Source: Weissella minor
GTDB lineage: Bacteria > Bacillota > Bacilli > Lactobacillales > Lactobacillaceae
Assembly (NCBI RefSeq): GCF_001437425.1
Contig: NZ_JQCD01000009.1
Coordinates: 1 to 64,000 of the forward strand
Direction: 5' to 3'
DNA length: 64,000 bases
Of the stretch, positions 27,095 to 37,136 are shown in pieces; the first letter of the stretch is position 1, and every line of letters starts with the position of its first letter. Position numbers and translations under genes: made by a program. The notes below the pieces were generated by a model, which worked only from the letters and a program-made list of their open reading frames with translations, searched no databases and had not been told where the DNA came from.

Positions 27095-28105
27095 ATGCCA
27101 GTACTAGATTTAAATGACCAAAAGGCGGTTGAACGTTATAACGAATTCATGCGTCAATCACCATATGGTCATATTACTCAAGATTTAAACTGGGCAAAAG
27201 TTAAAAATAATTGGGAGCCATTAGATGTTTATTTAGAAGATGAACAGGGAGAAATCAAAGCTGCCATGTCAATCCTTTTGACAGATACGAAAACTGGTAA
27301 AAAGTTTGCCTATGCCTCAAAGGGTCCGGTTGTGGATTTTGAAGACTTAGATACTTTTGACGCCTTGGTAGCAGAGGCAGTCGAGGCATTAGATGGTCGC
27401 GCTTATGTTTTGCGAATGGATCCAGAAATTGATTACAGCGATGAATTCAATGACGTATTACAAGCTCGTGGATATGTAACACGTAATCGTAATGTGGCGG
27501 ACGAAGGGATGCATGCAACGATTCAACCACGCTTAAACATGGTGTTAGACTTGAAGCAGTTCCCTGATGCCAAAGAAACGTTGGACATCTACCCATCAAA
27601 AAAGAAGAACAAACTCCGCCGTCCTTTCCGTGATGGCGTTGAAGTAACGTCAGGTAATACGGAAGTTGAATTAGAGAAGTTCTTTAAGACTTATGAAACA
27701 ATGGCACATCGTCATGAAATTACATACCGTCCAATGGAATATTTCCAACGGATGCAAGCAGCATTTGATGCTGAAACAATGCAAATTTTCGTTGCTGAAC
27801 GTGAGGGAGACTTATTGGCGACTGGAATTGCCATGAAGTACGGTAAGAAAATTTGGTATATGTATGCCGGTTCAATGGATGGCAATGTTTATTATGCGCC
27901 CTATGCAATTCAATGTAAGATGATTCAATGGGCACTTGATTCAGATATCGAATTGTATGATATGGGTGGAATCGAGCAAGCCTCAAATGAAGATAGTTTG
28001 TATAAATTCAAGCGTGAATTTGTGCGAGCAGATCCATTTGAATATATTGGAGAAATTGATAAAGTATTGGATCAAGCAGCATACGATGAGTTAGTGACTG
28101 ATTAA
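27095..28105 (+). CDS. femX: UDP-MurNAc-pentapeptide L-alanyl transferase FemX
   Basis: A 336-residue FemABX enzyme that transfers L-Ala from Ala-tRNA to the lysine side chain of UDP-MurNAc-pentapeptide, the first step of the peptidoglycan cross-bridge. From memory the sequence is highly similar along its full length to the structurally known Weissella viridescens FemX (same length; shared blocks such as QSPYG, WAKVKNNWEP, NRNVAD, RLNMVLDL, KIWYMYAGSMDGN). Two GNAT-like domains are present, and the long tRNA-binding coiled coil of FemA is absent, as in FemX. It starts behind AAGGAG. This is the best genus marker in the window. Confidence 0.93.
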   Translation: MPVLDLNDQKAVERYNEFMRQSPYGHITQDLNWAKVKNNWEPLDVYLEDEQGEIKAAMSILLTDTKTGKKFAYASKGPVVDFEDLDTFDALVAEAVEALDGRAYVLRMDPEIDYSDEFNDVLQARGYVTRNRNVADEGMHATIQPRLNMVLDLKQFPDAKETLDIYPSKKKNKLRRPFRDGVEVTSGNTEVELEKFFKTYETMAHRHEITYRPMEYFQRMQAAFDAETMQIFVAEREGDLLATGIAMKYGKKIWYMYAGSMDGNVYYAPYAIQCKMIQWALDSDIELYDMGGIEQASNEDSLYKFKREFVRADPFEYIGEIDKVLDQAAYDELVTD

Positions 28106-28122
28106 TAAATAAGATAAGAATG

Positions 28123-28147
28123 CCACAGCTGGTCTGTGGTTTTTTAT
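28123..28147 (+). terminator. Terminator of femX
   Basis: CCACAG-CTGGT-CTGTGG followed by a T run. Confidence 0.75.
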
Positions 28148-28278
28148 TTTAAAACTGATAAGTGACTATTATGAAAATATGCATCTTGATATTGTATTTA
28201 TTTATTGTTAGTAATAAAATACAAGTAAGCTAAGATAAAAATAAAATAAATAATCTGTAGATTTAGGGGGATATGTAA

Positions 28279-28635
28279 ATGGCAGAAAATGAAACAATTG
28301 AAGTAGAAAATGTAAAGCTTTGTGATAAGTTCGTCGCAACCTTTGAAATTTTAGGACGCAAATGGAACGGGCTCATCATTGAAGCATTGCTAAACAACGG
28401 TGCAATGCGTTTTAAAGATTTATCACAAACAGTTGTGAAATGCTCAGATCGTGTTTTGGTTGAACGTTTGAAGGAATTGGAAGCAAATGACCTTGTGGAG
28501 CGTCGCACGTATGATGAATCAGCATTGATTGAGTATGCATTGACGAAAAAAGGGGAATCAATGCGTGAGATGATGCAAGTCGTTCATGATTGGTCAGATG
28601 AGTGGAATACAGATTGCGAGTCGCAAGAAGCCTAA
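28279..28635 (+). CDS. HxlR family transcriptional regulator
   Basis: A 118-residue winged-helix regulator. The family pattern is clear: FEILGRKWNGLIIEALLNNGAMRFKDL, then a recognition helix SDRVLVERLKELEANDLVERR, and YALTKKGESM. Cys15 sits just before the first helix, the place where redox-sensing HxlR proteins carry their reactive cysteine, so thiol or quinone sensing is possible. No target operon is adjacent: pheST with its own T-box follows. Confidence 0.88.
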   Translation: MAENETIEVENVKLCDKFVATFEILGRKWNGLIIEALLNNGAMRFKDLSQTVVKCSDRVLVERLKELEANDLVERRTYDESALIEYALTKKGESMREMMQVVHDWSDEWNTDCESQEA

Positions 28636-28679
28636 ATGGCTTGCGATTCTGGCAATATCTTTGTACAATAAAACTATCA

Positions 28680-28916
28680 ACAATGAATGGTCAGAAGATT
28701 GGTCTTAATATACAGCGAATTGGGAATAGTGTGAGCCTGATTAGAGAGCCAATTTAGATTCAACCAGGAGTTAAGGCGCTGATAAGGCGCTTTCGTGTTG
28801 TTCACGTTATCGAACACAATGAGGATGTCGTTTGTATAACTGCATCAAATCAGGGTGGTACCACGTTAATCAGCGTCCCTTTGGTGAACATTTTGTTTAC
28901 CAAAGGGACTCTTTTT
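28680..28916 (+). promoter_or_regulatory. T-box riboswitch (tRNA-Phe) before pheST
   Basis: The T-box core AGGGTGGTACCACG is at 28852-28865, followed by a terminator GTCCCTTTGGT / ACCAAAGGGAC (28875-28910) with T run. The 5' part should form stem I; TTC at 28759-28761 followed by A is a candidate Phe specifier codon. Uncharged tRNA-Phe would pair with it and stabilise the antiterminator. Confidence 0.9.
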
Positions 28917-28936
28917 ATGGAAAAAAGGAGTTACGA

Positions 28937-29977
28937 ATGAGTTTACAAGACGATTTAAAAGCATTACGTCAGCAGGCTTTACTTCGTATTAGCGCAGCTA
29001 AAACGTTGAAAGAGCTTAATGAAGAACGTGTTAAAGAGTTAGGGAAAAAGGGTTCTTTAACCGAAGTTTTGCGCGGTATGAAGGATTTATCAGCTGATGA
29101 GCGTCCAGAAGTTGGGGCATTGGCAAATGAAATTCGGAATGCATTAACTGATAGAATTGCTGAACGTCAAGCATTGCTAGAAAAAGAAGTCCTAGATGCC
29201 CAATTAGCTGAAGAACAGATTGATGTAACATTGCCTGGACAACCTGCAATTCAAGGGCAACCACATGTGTTGCAGCAAATTATTGAAGGTCTTGAAGATC
29301 AATTTATGGGCATGGGTTATCAAATTATTGAAGGTCCAGAAGTTGAACAAGATAAGTATAATTTTGAAATGATGAATTTGCCTAAGGATCATCCAGCACG
29401 TGATATGCAAGATACCTTCTACATTTCAGATGAATTGTTGATGCGTACGCAAACATCACCCGTGCAAGCTCGTACGCTTGAACAACATGATTTTTCAAAG
29501 GGACCTTTGAAGATGATTTCCCCTGGTCGTGTGTACCGTCGTGATACAGATGATGCCACGCATTCACATCAATTCCACCAAGTGGAAGGGTTAGTTGTTG
29601 ATAAGCATATTACAATGGGTGATTTAAAAGGAACATTGTTAGCAGTTGCGCATCAATTATTTGGTGAAGATCACGATATTCGTTTGCGTCCATCATATTT
29701 CCCATTTACGGAACCTTCAGTTGAAGTCGATGTTTCTTGGGGACCTGTTACTCCGGATACTAAGCCAGAAGAGATTGAATGGATTGAAGTATTAGGGGCC
29801 GGAATGGTACATCCAAATGTGTTAGAAAAAGCGGGTGTTGATTCAAGCGTATATGGTGGATTTGCCTTTGGTCTTGGACCTGATCGTTTTGCAATGTTGA
29901 AGTATGGGGTTGAAGATATTCGTAATTTCTATCTCAATGATGTACGTTTCTTGACGCAATTTGATCAGAAAGGATAA
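28937..29977 (+). CDS. pheS: Phenylalanyl-tRNA synthetase alpha subunit
   Basis: A 346-residue class II synthetase subunit holding the catalytic site. An N-terminal coiled coil (about 1-85) binds tRNA; class II motifs include [44 protein letters not shown] and the C-terminal [10 protein letters not shown]. The start at 28937 follows AAAGGAG; longer readings would run into the T-box terminator. It works as alpha2-beta2 with PheT, whose gene starts 8 bp later. Confidence 0.95.
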   Translation: MSLQDDLKALRQQALLRISAAKTLKELNEERVKELGKKGSLTEVLRGMKDLSADERPEVGALANEIRNALTDRIAERQALLEKEVLDAQLAEEQIDVTLPGQPAIQGQPHVLQQIIEGLEDQFMGMGYQIIEGPEVEQDKYNFEMMNLPKDHPARDMQDTFYISDELLMRTQTSPVQARTLEQHDFSKGPLKMISPGRVYRRDTDDATHSHQFHQVEGLVVDKHITMGDLKGTLLAVAHQLFGEDHDIRLRPSYFPFTEPSVEVDVSWGPVTPDTKPEEIEWIEVLGAGMVHPNVLEKAGVDSSVYGGFAFGLGPDRFAMLKYGVEDIRNFYLNDVRFLTQFDQKG

Positions 29978-29985
29978 TAAATAAA

Positions 29986-32409
29986 ATGAAAGTATCAGTA
30001 AATTGGCTTCGTGAGTATATGCCGATTGCTTTGCCAGCAAATGAGTTGGCTGAGAAAATCTCACGTACTGCAGTTGAAGTTGAAGGACAATCACGCCCAC
30101 AAGGTGACATGAAAAAGGTTGTCATTGCCAAGGTGCTATCAGTCGTACCACATCCAGATTCTGATCATTTGGTGATTACACAATTGGATGCTGGTGAAGA
30201 TGAGCCTATTCAAGTTGTGACAGGTGCTCCTAATATTGCTGAAGAACAAACAGTGGTTTTGGCTAAGCATGGTTCTTTGATTGGTGATGGTGTCAAGATT
30301 CGTCGCGGCAAGTTACGTGGCGAAAAATCAAACGGTATGTTAACTGCTTTGCAAGAATTAGGGATGGACAACAGTGTTGCTCCTAAGGAATTGGAGGCAG
30401 GAATTTGGGTCTTTGACGAAGCGGATGCTGCTGATTTAAAGCCTGGTCAAGATGCCTTTGAAGTGCTTGGATTTGATGATGATATTTTGGAATTAGGCAT
30501 TACACCTAATCGTGCAGATATGTTATCAATGAATGGAACAGCTTATGAAGTCGCAGCTATTTTGGATGAAAAGGCGCAATTACCCGAATTTAGCTTAGCA
30601 GAATCAGATGAGACAACAGAAAGCTTGATTTCTGTCACAGCACCAGAAGATTTGGCTAAGAAGTATGCGGTACGTGTGATTAAAGATGTGCATGTACAAG
30701 ACTCACCCCTTTGGGTGCAACGTCGTTTGTGGAACATGGGAATTCGTCCAATTTCAAATGTTGTTGATATTACGAATCTTATGTTGTTGACTTATGGACA
30801 ACCATTACATGCTTTTGACTATGATCAATTGCCTGCCCATGAATTGTCTGTACGTACAGCCACTGAAGGTGAAGTGATTAAGACGCTTGATGGTGTTGAA
30901 CGTAAGGCGCAAGCAGGTAACATTGTGATTGATTCTGCTGGTGAAGCGCTCATGTTTGCTGGTGTAATGGGTGGTGAGTCAACCGAAGTTACGGATCAGA
31001 CGACTAATGTTGTGCTTGAGGCTGCTATTTTTGAGCCTAAGGCCATTCGTCATGCTGCGCGTGACCAAAACCTACACTCAGAAGCATCACAGCGTTTTGA
31101 ACGTGGTGTTGATGTCGAGGCAACCTTCCGTGCTTTGGACCATGCTGCAGCCCTAATTGCAGAACTTGGTGCAGGGACTGTCACTAAGGGACGTGTTGTG
31201 GCACAAGACTTTGCATATGAAGCACCGGTTGTTAAAGTTTCTACCCAACACATTAACGATGTTTTGGGAACTGACATTCAAACAGCTGAAATCGCGGCCA
31301 TGTTTGAACGTCTTGGATTTGGTTTTGAGGAGTTAGACGGTGAATTTGCAGTTATGATTCCATCACATCGTTGGGATATTTCAATTCCTGCTGATTTGAT
31401 TGAAGAAGTTGCACGTCTATATGGTTATGATAATTTACCAGCTACCTTGCCAACTGGTGAAACAACACCAGGTAAGCTAACAACCAAGCAACAATTAATT
31501 CGTGATTCACGTCATACCTTAGAAGGTTTGGGTCTGAACCAAGCAATTTCATATGTGTTAACGACACCAGAAAAAGCAAGTCAATTTATGATGGCGGATG
31601 CCACTGAAGCAGTTGAAGTAAATTATCCGATGTCACAAGAACGTCGTGTAACACGTGGTAGTTTGTTAACATCATTGCTTGATGATGTGGCTTATAATGT
31701 GGCGCGTAAGCAAGATGACGTTTCATTGTATGAACAAGGGCGTGTCTTTGTTTCAAATGGGGCGACTGCTTTACCAGAAGAAATTGAACATATTGCGGGA
31801 GTTGTCACTGGAAACGTGCGTGACCGCGATTGGGATCAGGCGGCACAACCAGCAGATTTCTTCTATCTAAAGGGGATTGTTGAACAATTGTTGGCTGATT
31901 ATGGGTTTGTTGATAATGTCCGTTTTGAGACAAATACTAACCGTCCTGAGATGCATCCGGGCCAAACAGCTGACATTTATGTTGGGGCAACGTTTGTCGG
32001 ATTTATTGGACAAATTCATCCATTAACCACGAAAATGTATAAAGTGGGTCAAGTCTTTGGCTTTGAATTAAATCTTACGACAATCTTAGAATTACCACGT
32101 GTCAAGTCAACGTACGAGCCAGTTTCAAAGTATCCATCTATTTCTCGAGATCTTGCAATTTTGGTTGATCGGCAGGTTGAATCAGCTGATTTGGTTGCAC
32201 GGATTAAGGAAAATGGTGGGGCTGATTTGCATGATGTGACAGTCTTTGATGTCTATACGGGTAGCAATGTTGCAGATGATAAAAAGTCAGTGGCTTATTC
32301 ACTTCGTTTTGTGAATTATGACCATACGTTGGTTGATGATGAAATTAATGCAGCCATCGATAATATTACGAAAGCATTGCAGACAGAGTTTGATGCCGAA
32401 ATTCGTTAA
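29986..32409 (+). CDS. pheT: Phenylalanyl-tRNA synthetase beta subunit
   Basis: An 807-residue subunit with, in order, an EMAP-type tRNA-binding domain (about 40-150), the B3/B4 editing domain that removes mischarged Tyr, B5 DNA-binding-like domain, the inactive catalytic-like core, and a C-terminal FDX-ACB anticodon domain (about 715-807). Length and order are standard. The gene is translationally close to pheS and shares its T-box control. Confidence 0.95.
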   Translation: MKVSVNWLREYMPIALPANELAEKISRTAVEVEGQSRPQGDMKKVVIAKVLSVVPHPDSDHLVITQLDAGEDEPIQVVTGAPNIAEEQTVVLAKHGSLIGDGVKIRRGKLRGEKSNGMLTALQELGMDNSVAPKELEAGIWVFDEADAADLKPGQDAFEVLGFDDDILELGITPNRADMLSMNGTAYEVAAILDEKAQLPEFSLAESDETTESLISVTAPEDLAKKYAVRVIKDVHVQDSPLWVQRRLWNMGIRPISNVVDITNLMLLTYGQPLHAFDYDQLPAHELSVRTATEGEVIKTLDGVERKAQAGNIVIDSAGEALMFAGVMGGESTEVTDQTTNVVLEAAIFEPKAIRHAARDQNLHSEASQRFERGVDVEATFRALDHAAALIAELGAGTVTKGRVVAQDFAYEAPVVKVSTQHINDVLGTDIQTAEIAAMFERLGFGFEELDGEFAVMIPSHRWDISIPADLIEEVARLYGYDNLPATLPTGETTPGKLTTKQQLIRDSRHTLEGLGLNQAISYVLTTPEKASQFMMADATEAVEVNYPMSQERRVTRGSLLTSLLDDVAYNVARKQDDVSLYEQGRVFVSNGATALPEEIEHIAGVVTGNVRDRDWDQAAQPADFFYLKGIVEQLLADYGFVDNVRFETNTNRPEMHPGQTADIYVGATFVGFIGQIHPLTTKMYKVGQVFGFELNLTTILELPRVKSTYEPVSKYPSISRDLAILVDRQVESADLVARIKENGGADLHDVTVFDVYTGSNVADDKKSVAYSLRFVNYDHTLVDDEINAAIDNITKALQTEFDAEIR

Positions 32410-32495
32410 GACGTTTCTTGCCATAGTATATATGGTGCTGATATACTTGAATTTAGTTCAAAATTAAGTTAATTCATGACGAAGGAGCAACATTC

Positions 32496-33683
32496 ATGTC
32501 TGAAAATGAATATCAGTCACGACAAGCACAACAAGCATCAGCAAATGCAAACAAAAAATGGTATCAAAAGATATCATTTATGCAGTGGCTACTTATCATT
32601 GTTGCAGCTTTAATTATTGGTGGGGTTGGACATCATTTCTATGTTCAACATGACCAAAAGAATTATAGTGCGCTCGATAAAAATACAAAAAAGAATAAAG
32701 AAGTACGTATTAAGGATGGGTCATCAGTTCAAATGATGGCAGCAACATTGAAAGATGCTGGCATTATCCGTTCAAAGCGTGCCTTTAACTATTACGTTTC
32801 TTCAAATAATTACTCGGATTTAAAGGCCGGTTATTATGAGTTGAATCCAAGCATGACCGTACCACAGGTTGTTAATGCATTACGTATGGGCGGTTCTGCT
32901 GTGCCAACCAACAGTAAAAATGTCGTGATTGTTCGTGAAGGTGAGAACATTGATGACATTGCTAAAGAAGTTGGTGAAAAGACGAAGTTTAGTGCTGACT
33001 CATTTAAGAAAGCAACAAATGACAAAAAGTTTTTCGACACTTTGAAAGAGCAATATCCAGGTTTGTTGGATTCAGCTGGCAAGTCTAAAGATATCCGTTA
33101 TCGTTTAGAGGGTTATCTATATCCAGCGACATATACTTGGAAGGATGCCAAGACTGTTGAAGATTTGGTAGAAATGATGGTAAAGCAAGAATATATTGTG
33201 ATGCAACCACGTTTCCAACAAATTAAGAAGTCGGGGATGACCATTCAAGAATTGCTTACAGTTGCTTCATTGGTTGAACGTGAAGGTGTTGATAATGACA
33301 GTCGTCGTACGATTTCAGGTGTCTTCTTGAATCGTTTGGATCAAGATATGCCATTGCAATCCGACGTTGCCACAAAATATGCCCTTCAAACTAAGAAGAC
33401 TAATTTAACTAATAAGGATGTCCAATCTGATAATCCTTATAACTTATACAAGTTTTCTGGTTATGGACCAGGTCCATTTAATAACCCAAGTGTGGAATCA
33501 ATTGACGCTGTTTTGAATCCTAAGGATCGTGATAAAGGTTACCTTTATTTCGTTGCTGATTTAAAGACAGGAAAGAATTATTACTCACAAAGTTATGATG
33601 AGCATCTAGGTAATCAAGCTGGAGTTGAATCAAATAATCAATCAGTTGGTAATGCTGCTGATAAGAAGAACTCAAATAATTAA
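32496..33683 (+). CDS. mltG: Endolytic murein transglycosylase MltG
   Basis: A 395-residue membrane-anchored enzyme that cuts nascent glycan strands and sets their length. A cytoplasmic N-terminus of about 28 residues is followed by one membrane helix (about 29-50), a LysM-like region, and the YceG catalytic domain with the catalytic Glu in ASLVEREGV and the conserved LQSDVATKYAL and NPYNLYKFSGYGPGPFNNPS blocks. The C-terminal Asn/Ser-rich tail is short. The greA gene, often its neighbour in Bacilli, lies convergently downstream. Confidence 0.93.
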   Translation: MSENEYQSRQAQQASANANKKWYQKISFMQWLLIIVAALIIGGVGHHFYVQHDQKNYSALDKNTKKNKEVRIKDGSSVQMMAATLKDAGIIRSKRAFNYYVSSNNYSDLKAGYYELNPSMTVPQVVNALRMGGSAVPTNSKNVVIVREGENIDDIAKEVGEKTKFSADSFKKATNDKKFFDTLKEQYPGLLDSAGKSKDIRYRLEGYLYPATYTWKDAKTVEDLVEMMVKQEYIVMQPRFQQIKKSGMTIQELLTVASLVEREGVDNDSRRTISGVFLNRLDQDMPLQSDVATKYALQTKKTNLTNKDVQSDNPYNLYKFSGYGPGPFNNPSVESIDAVLNPKDRDKGYLYFVADLKTGKNYYSQSYDEHLGNQAGVESNNQSVGNAADKKNSNN

Positions 33684-33685
33684 GA

Positions 33686-33718
33686 AAAAAGACTGTTTCA
33701 ATTGAAACAGTCTTTTTT
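33686..33718 (+). terminator. Terminator of mltG
   Basis: AAAGACTGTTTC / GAAACAGTCTTT hairpin and T run. Confidence 0.9.
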
Positions 33719-33730
33719 GTATTTACGTAC

Positions 33731-33761
33731 AAAAAAAGCACCCTGTATAGGGTGCTTTTTA
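33731..33761 (-). terminator. Terminator of greA
   Basis: AAAAAGCACCCT / AGGGTGCTTTTT stem; T run on the minus strand. Confidence 0.88.
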
Positions 33762-34253
33762 TTAGCCGGCAAGTGGTTCGACGGATAGAATCTTAACTTC
33801 CATGGTTGCATCGTTTGGAAGCGGAACTTCCACGACATCGCCAACACGATGACCAATCAATGCTTCAGCAATTGGAGATTCATTTGAAATCTTACCTTCA
33901 AATGGATCAGCTTCAGCGCCACCAACGATTGAATACGTTTCAGGTTCTTCATCTGGAAGTTCTTGGAAAGTAAATGTTTTACCTGCAGCAACTTCATCTT
34001 CAGATACTTCAGAAGAATCAATGATGACAGCATTGTCCAACATGTTGCGAACAGTATTAATACGACCTTCAGTAAAGGCTTGTTCATCCTTTGCTGATTG
34101 ATATTCTGAATTTTCAGAAAGGTCTCCAAATCCACGCGCAATTTGAATACGTTCTGTGATTTCGGCACGTGTTTCAGTTACAAGTGTGTTTAATTCTTCT
34201 TCTAACTGACGCTTTCCTTCTTCAGTCATTGGGAACTTTTTTTCTTCAGCCAT
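33762..34253 (-). CDS. greA: Transcription elongation factor GreA
   Basis: A 163-residue factor that enters the secondary channel of RNA polymerase and stimulates cleavage of backtracked RNA. The N-terminal coiled coil carries the tip region [20 protein letters not shown] with its two acidic residues, and the C-terminal FKBP-like domain includes [21 protein letters not shown]. It starts behind TAGGAGGCC. Here it is monocistronic and convergent with mltG. Confidence 0.94.
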   Translation of the reverse strand: MAEEKKFPMTEEGKRQLEEELNTLVTETRAEITERIQIARGFGDLSENSEYQSAKDEQAFTEGRINTVRNMLDNAVIIDSSEVSEDEVAAGKTFTFQELPDEEPETYSIVGGAEADPFEGKISNESPIAEALIGHRVGDVVEVPLPNDATMEVKILSVEPLAG

Positions 34254-34364
34254 AATTGGCCTCCTATAATTAAATAATAGTTTTAAGCCTCAAAGAGGTT
34301 TCAAAAAATACATTACCATGCCCCATTGCCCTTGTAAAGTTCTGAAGATTGATTATTGTAAATC

Positions 34365-37010
34365 TTAACGATTCAAGCTGTGTTTACGTTTTGAGCTCTC
34401 TGACCAAGCCAAACCAAACATAAATAATAAACTACCGAAAGAAATGATTAATGCTGTTTTCAACATTGGAGTGACATATTTAAAGGTAACGGTATGTTCA
34501 CCCGCCTTAAGTGCAACACCGATAAAGAAGTTATTAACTGTTTGTGTATCGGTTTTCTTGCCATCAACATAGACTTCCCAGCCTGGCGTATTTGGAATAC
34601 TTGTCATCAATAGTGGACGACTTTCCGTCAAATTAATCTTTCCAGAAATATTAGTTGCGGAATTTTTAGTGAGATGGATGCCATTTTCTTGCATTGATGA
34701 GGCTTGTTCTTGGAAAAGCTCTAAATTAGTTTGATACAAGGTAACATTTTGTAGCCAAAGATCATCCTTTTTGAGGATAAAGGTAATTTCTTGTTTTTCA
34801 CCTTTACGATGGTTCGTTATCGGTAGAATGATGGTATGACGATGCGAAGGCAACTTTTTGATGACTTCATTATTAACGTGAATTTCCACATTATCGTCGT
34901 TCATTTCATTACCGAGGGTCAAATAGTAAGGATTATCACTATCCGGCGTAAATTCTAATGTGATGCTAGCGTTGCCTTTGTCTGTTTTTTTCAAGAAGGC
35001 ACCTGTAATTTTTTTAGGTGCTTCGGTATTATACGCTTTGACATTTTCAAAATTTGCAGCAGTAAAAATAGGATCACTTTGATAACCGTTCATGTTTTGC
35101 CACATTCGATTTTGATTTTCCATTGGATTATCAGTTTCAAATTTTGTATTTAAAGCATTTTGACTCGCGCCAAAAGCAACCGGCAAAACATGTGGATTCT
35201 TTGTTAACAAGGTTAACGGATTTGTTTTTTCAATCGTATAAATACCTTGCGTATCTGGACGTGAAAAAATGGTTGTATTTGCTGGAGTACCTGGGCGACC
35301 AGGTTCTTGATTATTGCTTTCAAGCATGTACTTCATACTGAGCATACTATCGGAAACTAAAGTACCGCCATTATAGTCAATGTAGTTATCACCTTCTGGC
35401 TGGCCAATTAAGGCCATGTAACGACTTTGTTGATATTCAAGAGCAGAGCTAAAGGTTGATGCACCATTGTACTGACCTTGGAATGGATCGCCTTTAGTTC
35501 GCGCAAACGCTTGACCAACTCGGAAAAAGTTGTGCTTTTGAGGTTGTTTTAACGGCTCCGTAATATCATTTAAGTTGCGAATATAGGTTTGATATTCGGT
35601 ATTAGATAAATAACTAAAGTTGTTTAATGTCAGGATGGTTCCGCAGGTTACTTCAGCGATAACAGTAATGCCTAGCAGTATTTGCCAATAGCGATTATGA
35701 TTTTCAAGCGTCATCATTAATAATAGGAGCAAGAAGAAACAGCTACCAATAATTAATTGATTTTGATCTAAGAAGTTTAGTTTGGGTAGTCGATAGTAAA
35801 GATATCCAACACTGGCACCAGCAATTAGCAACAGTGATAGTGACTGTAACCATGAGAGGGTCAGGTTTGGATGCCAGACAGAGGCACCAAGCCATAAAAT
35901 CCAAAAACAAAAGACGAATGAGAAGCGATAAGGGTACCAAACGGGGAACTGGAATCCATGCCACATCAGATTTAATGGGCCATACATCATTGATACGATC
36001 AAAAAGCTTGTAATCAAAACAGTCACGACTTGCACTTGCCAACGCACTGAACGTGATGTGATGAAAAACCAGAGTAAAATGATTGGTAAGCTACCTAAGA
36101 AGATATTAGGTAAACCAGTTGGCATTTGATCAAAATTAAAAGTACCACCAAAAAGTTTTCCAAGCATATCAGGTGCAAAGTAGTCAAACTTCCAGTGGAG
36201 GTCATCTAGCATGTATTGGCTTTTACTATTCATTAAGGTATAGGCTGTAGGTAGCCAAGTGAAACAAGATAGGCCAACACTGATGACGGCACCAAAAGCA
36301 AATTTAGCTAGCATTTTTAATCGAAGACGCCAACCGTAGGGTTCCCAAGTAATCCGCCACAACATGTAGCAGACTAAAAAGAGGCCAACCATGTACGCCA
36401 TGTAATAATTAATAATCATCATGGCAGTCAAAGGTAGCACAAAACGCCAAGGTGACTTATTCAAAAGCATTTGTTCTAAGCCTAAAATAATCAAGGGGAG
36501 GAGAATTGCGGCATCAAGCCATAATAAATTGAATTGATTTGCAACAAACCAGCCCATGAAAGCATAGGTTGTCCCGAATACGGGTAAAGCCCAACCACGT
36601 TGCCAATGCATTTTATGAAGGGCAAAGGCAAACGACCAACCGGTCAAACCGTATTTTAAAACGGTTAAAAGTAAGATTCCAGCCGGGAGATGGACATTAT
36701 CAAAAGCTAATAAAATGATGTTTAAAGGACTAAATAAATAATAAGCCCAGTCACCGAAGGTTTCACCACCTAAGCCTTTAGAAAAACTATAAAAAAGTTG
36801 ATTGGGGTCTTGGGTAACAATGGTCTTAAAGGCGGAGAAAAAATCGATATATTGTTGCCCTAAATCAACCGTTAAGAGGGTACTATTACCAAAGGGCGCC
36901 ATGTGACGACTAGCAAAATAAGCCGTCATAATTAGTGCTGGAAGCAAAAATGACATCCAGAGTGTTCGGGTGTTTTGTTTCCATTTAAAAGGATTAAAAA
37001 GTTTAGACAT
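34365..37010 (-). CDS. YfhO family polytopic membrane protein
   Basis: An 881-residue protein with about 13 membrane segments in the first 480 residues, a large extracellular region (about 490-840) and one C-terminal membrane helix. The pattern VDLGQQYIDFFSAF near the N-terminus and the general layout fit YfhO, a GT-C-like family; B. subtilis YfhO is known to glycosylate lipoteichoic acid with a lipid-linked sugar. The start at 37010 follows GGAG; upstream in-frame ATGs lack a site. A role in teichoic-acid or surface-polymer glycosylation is inferred. Confidence 0.82.
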   Translation of the reverse strand: MSKLFNPFKWKQNTRTLWMSFLLPALIMTAYFASRHMAPFGNSTLLTVDLGQQYIDFFSAFKTIVTQDPNQLFYSFSKGLGGETFGDWAYYLFSPLNIILLAFDNVHLPAGILLLTVLKYGLTGWSFAFALHKMHWQRGWALPVFGTTYAFMGWFVANQFNLLWLDAAILLPLIILGLEQMLLNKSPWRFVLPLTAMMIINYYMAYMVGLFLVCYMLWRITWEPYGWRLRLKMLAKFAFGAVISVGLSCFTWLPTAYTLMNSKSQYMLDDLHWKFDYFAPDMLGKLFGGTFNFDQMPTGLPNIFLGSLPIILLWFFITSRSVRWQVQVVTVLITSFLIVSMMYGPLNLMWHGFQFPVWYPYRFSFVFCFWILWLGASVWHPNLTLSWLQSLSLLLIAGASVGYLYYRLPKLNFLDQNQLIIGSCFFLLLLLMMTLENHNRYWQILLGITVIAEVTCGTILTLNNFSYLSNTEYQTYIRNLNDITEPLKQPQKHNFFRVGQAFARTKGDPFQGQYNGASTFSSALEYQQSRYMALIGQPEGDNYIDYNGGTLVSDSMLSMKYMLESNNQEPGRPGTPANTTIFSRPDTQGIYTIEKTNPLTLLTKNPHVLPVAFGASQNALNTKFETDNPMENQNRMWQNMNGYQSDPIFTAANFENVKAYNTEAPKKITGAFLKKTDKGNASITLEFTPDSDNPYYLTLGNEMNDDNVEIHVNNEVIKKLPSHRHTIILPITNHRKGEKQEITFILKKDDLWLQNVTLYQTNLELFQEQASSMQENGIHLTKNSATNISGKINLTESRPLLMTSIPNTPGWEVYVDGKKTDTQTVNNFFIGVALKAGEHTVTFKYVTPMLKTALIISFGSLLFMFGLAWSESSKRKHSLNR

Positions 37011-37136
37011 GCGTTCGCTCCAAAAAAAATAAGTTACTACTATTAAAACACATTTAGAATTCACATACCTAAACATATTTTTTTTGATAGGTATGCTACA
37101 ATAGAAAAAGTTATTCAAGTAAAAAGGGGTCAAATT

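Noticed and set aside
28832-28936. Longer pheS start at 28832
   Set aside because: It would translate through the T-box antiterminator and terminator; the ATG at 28937 has a proper ribosome-binding site.
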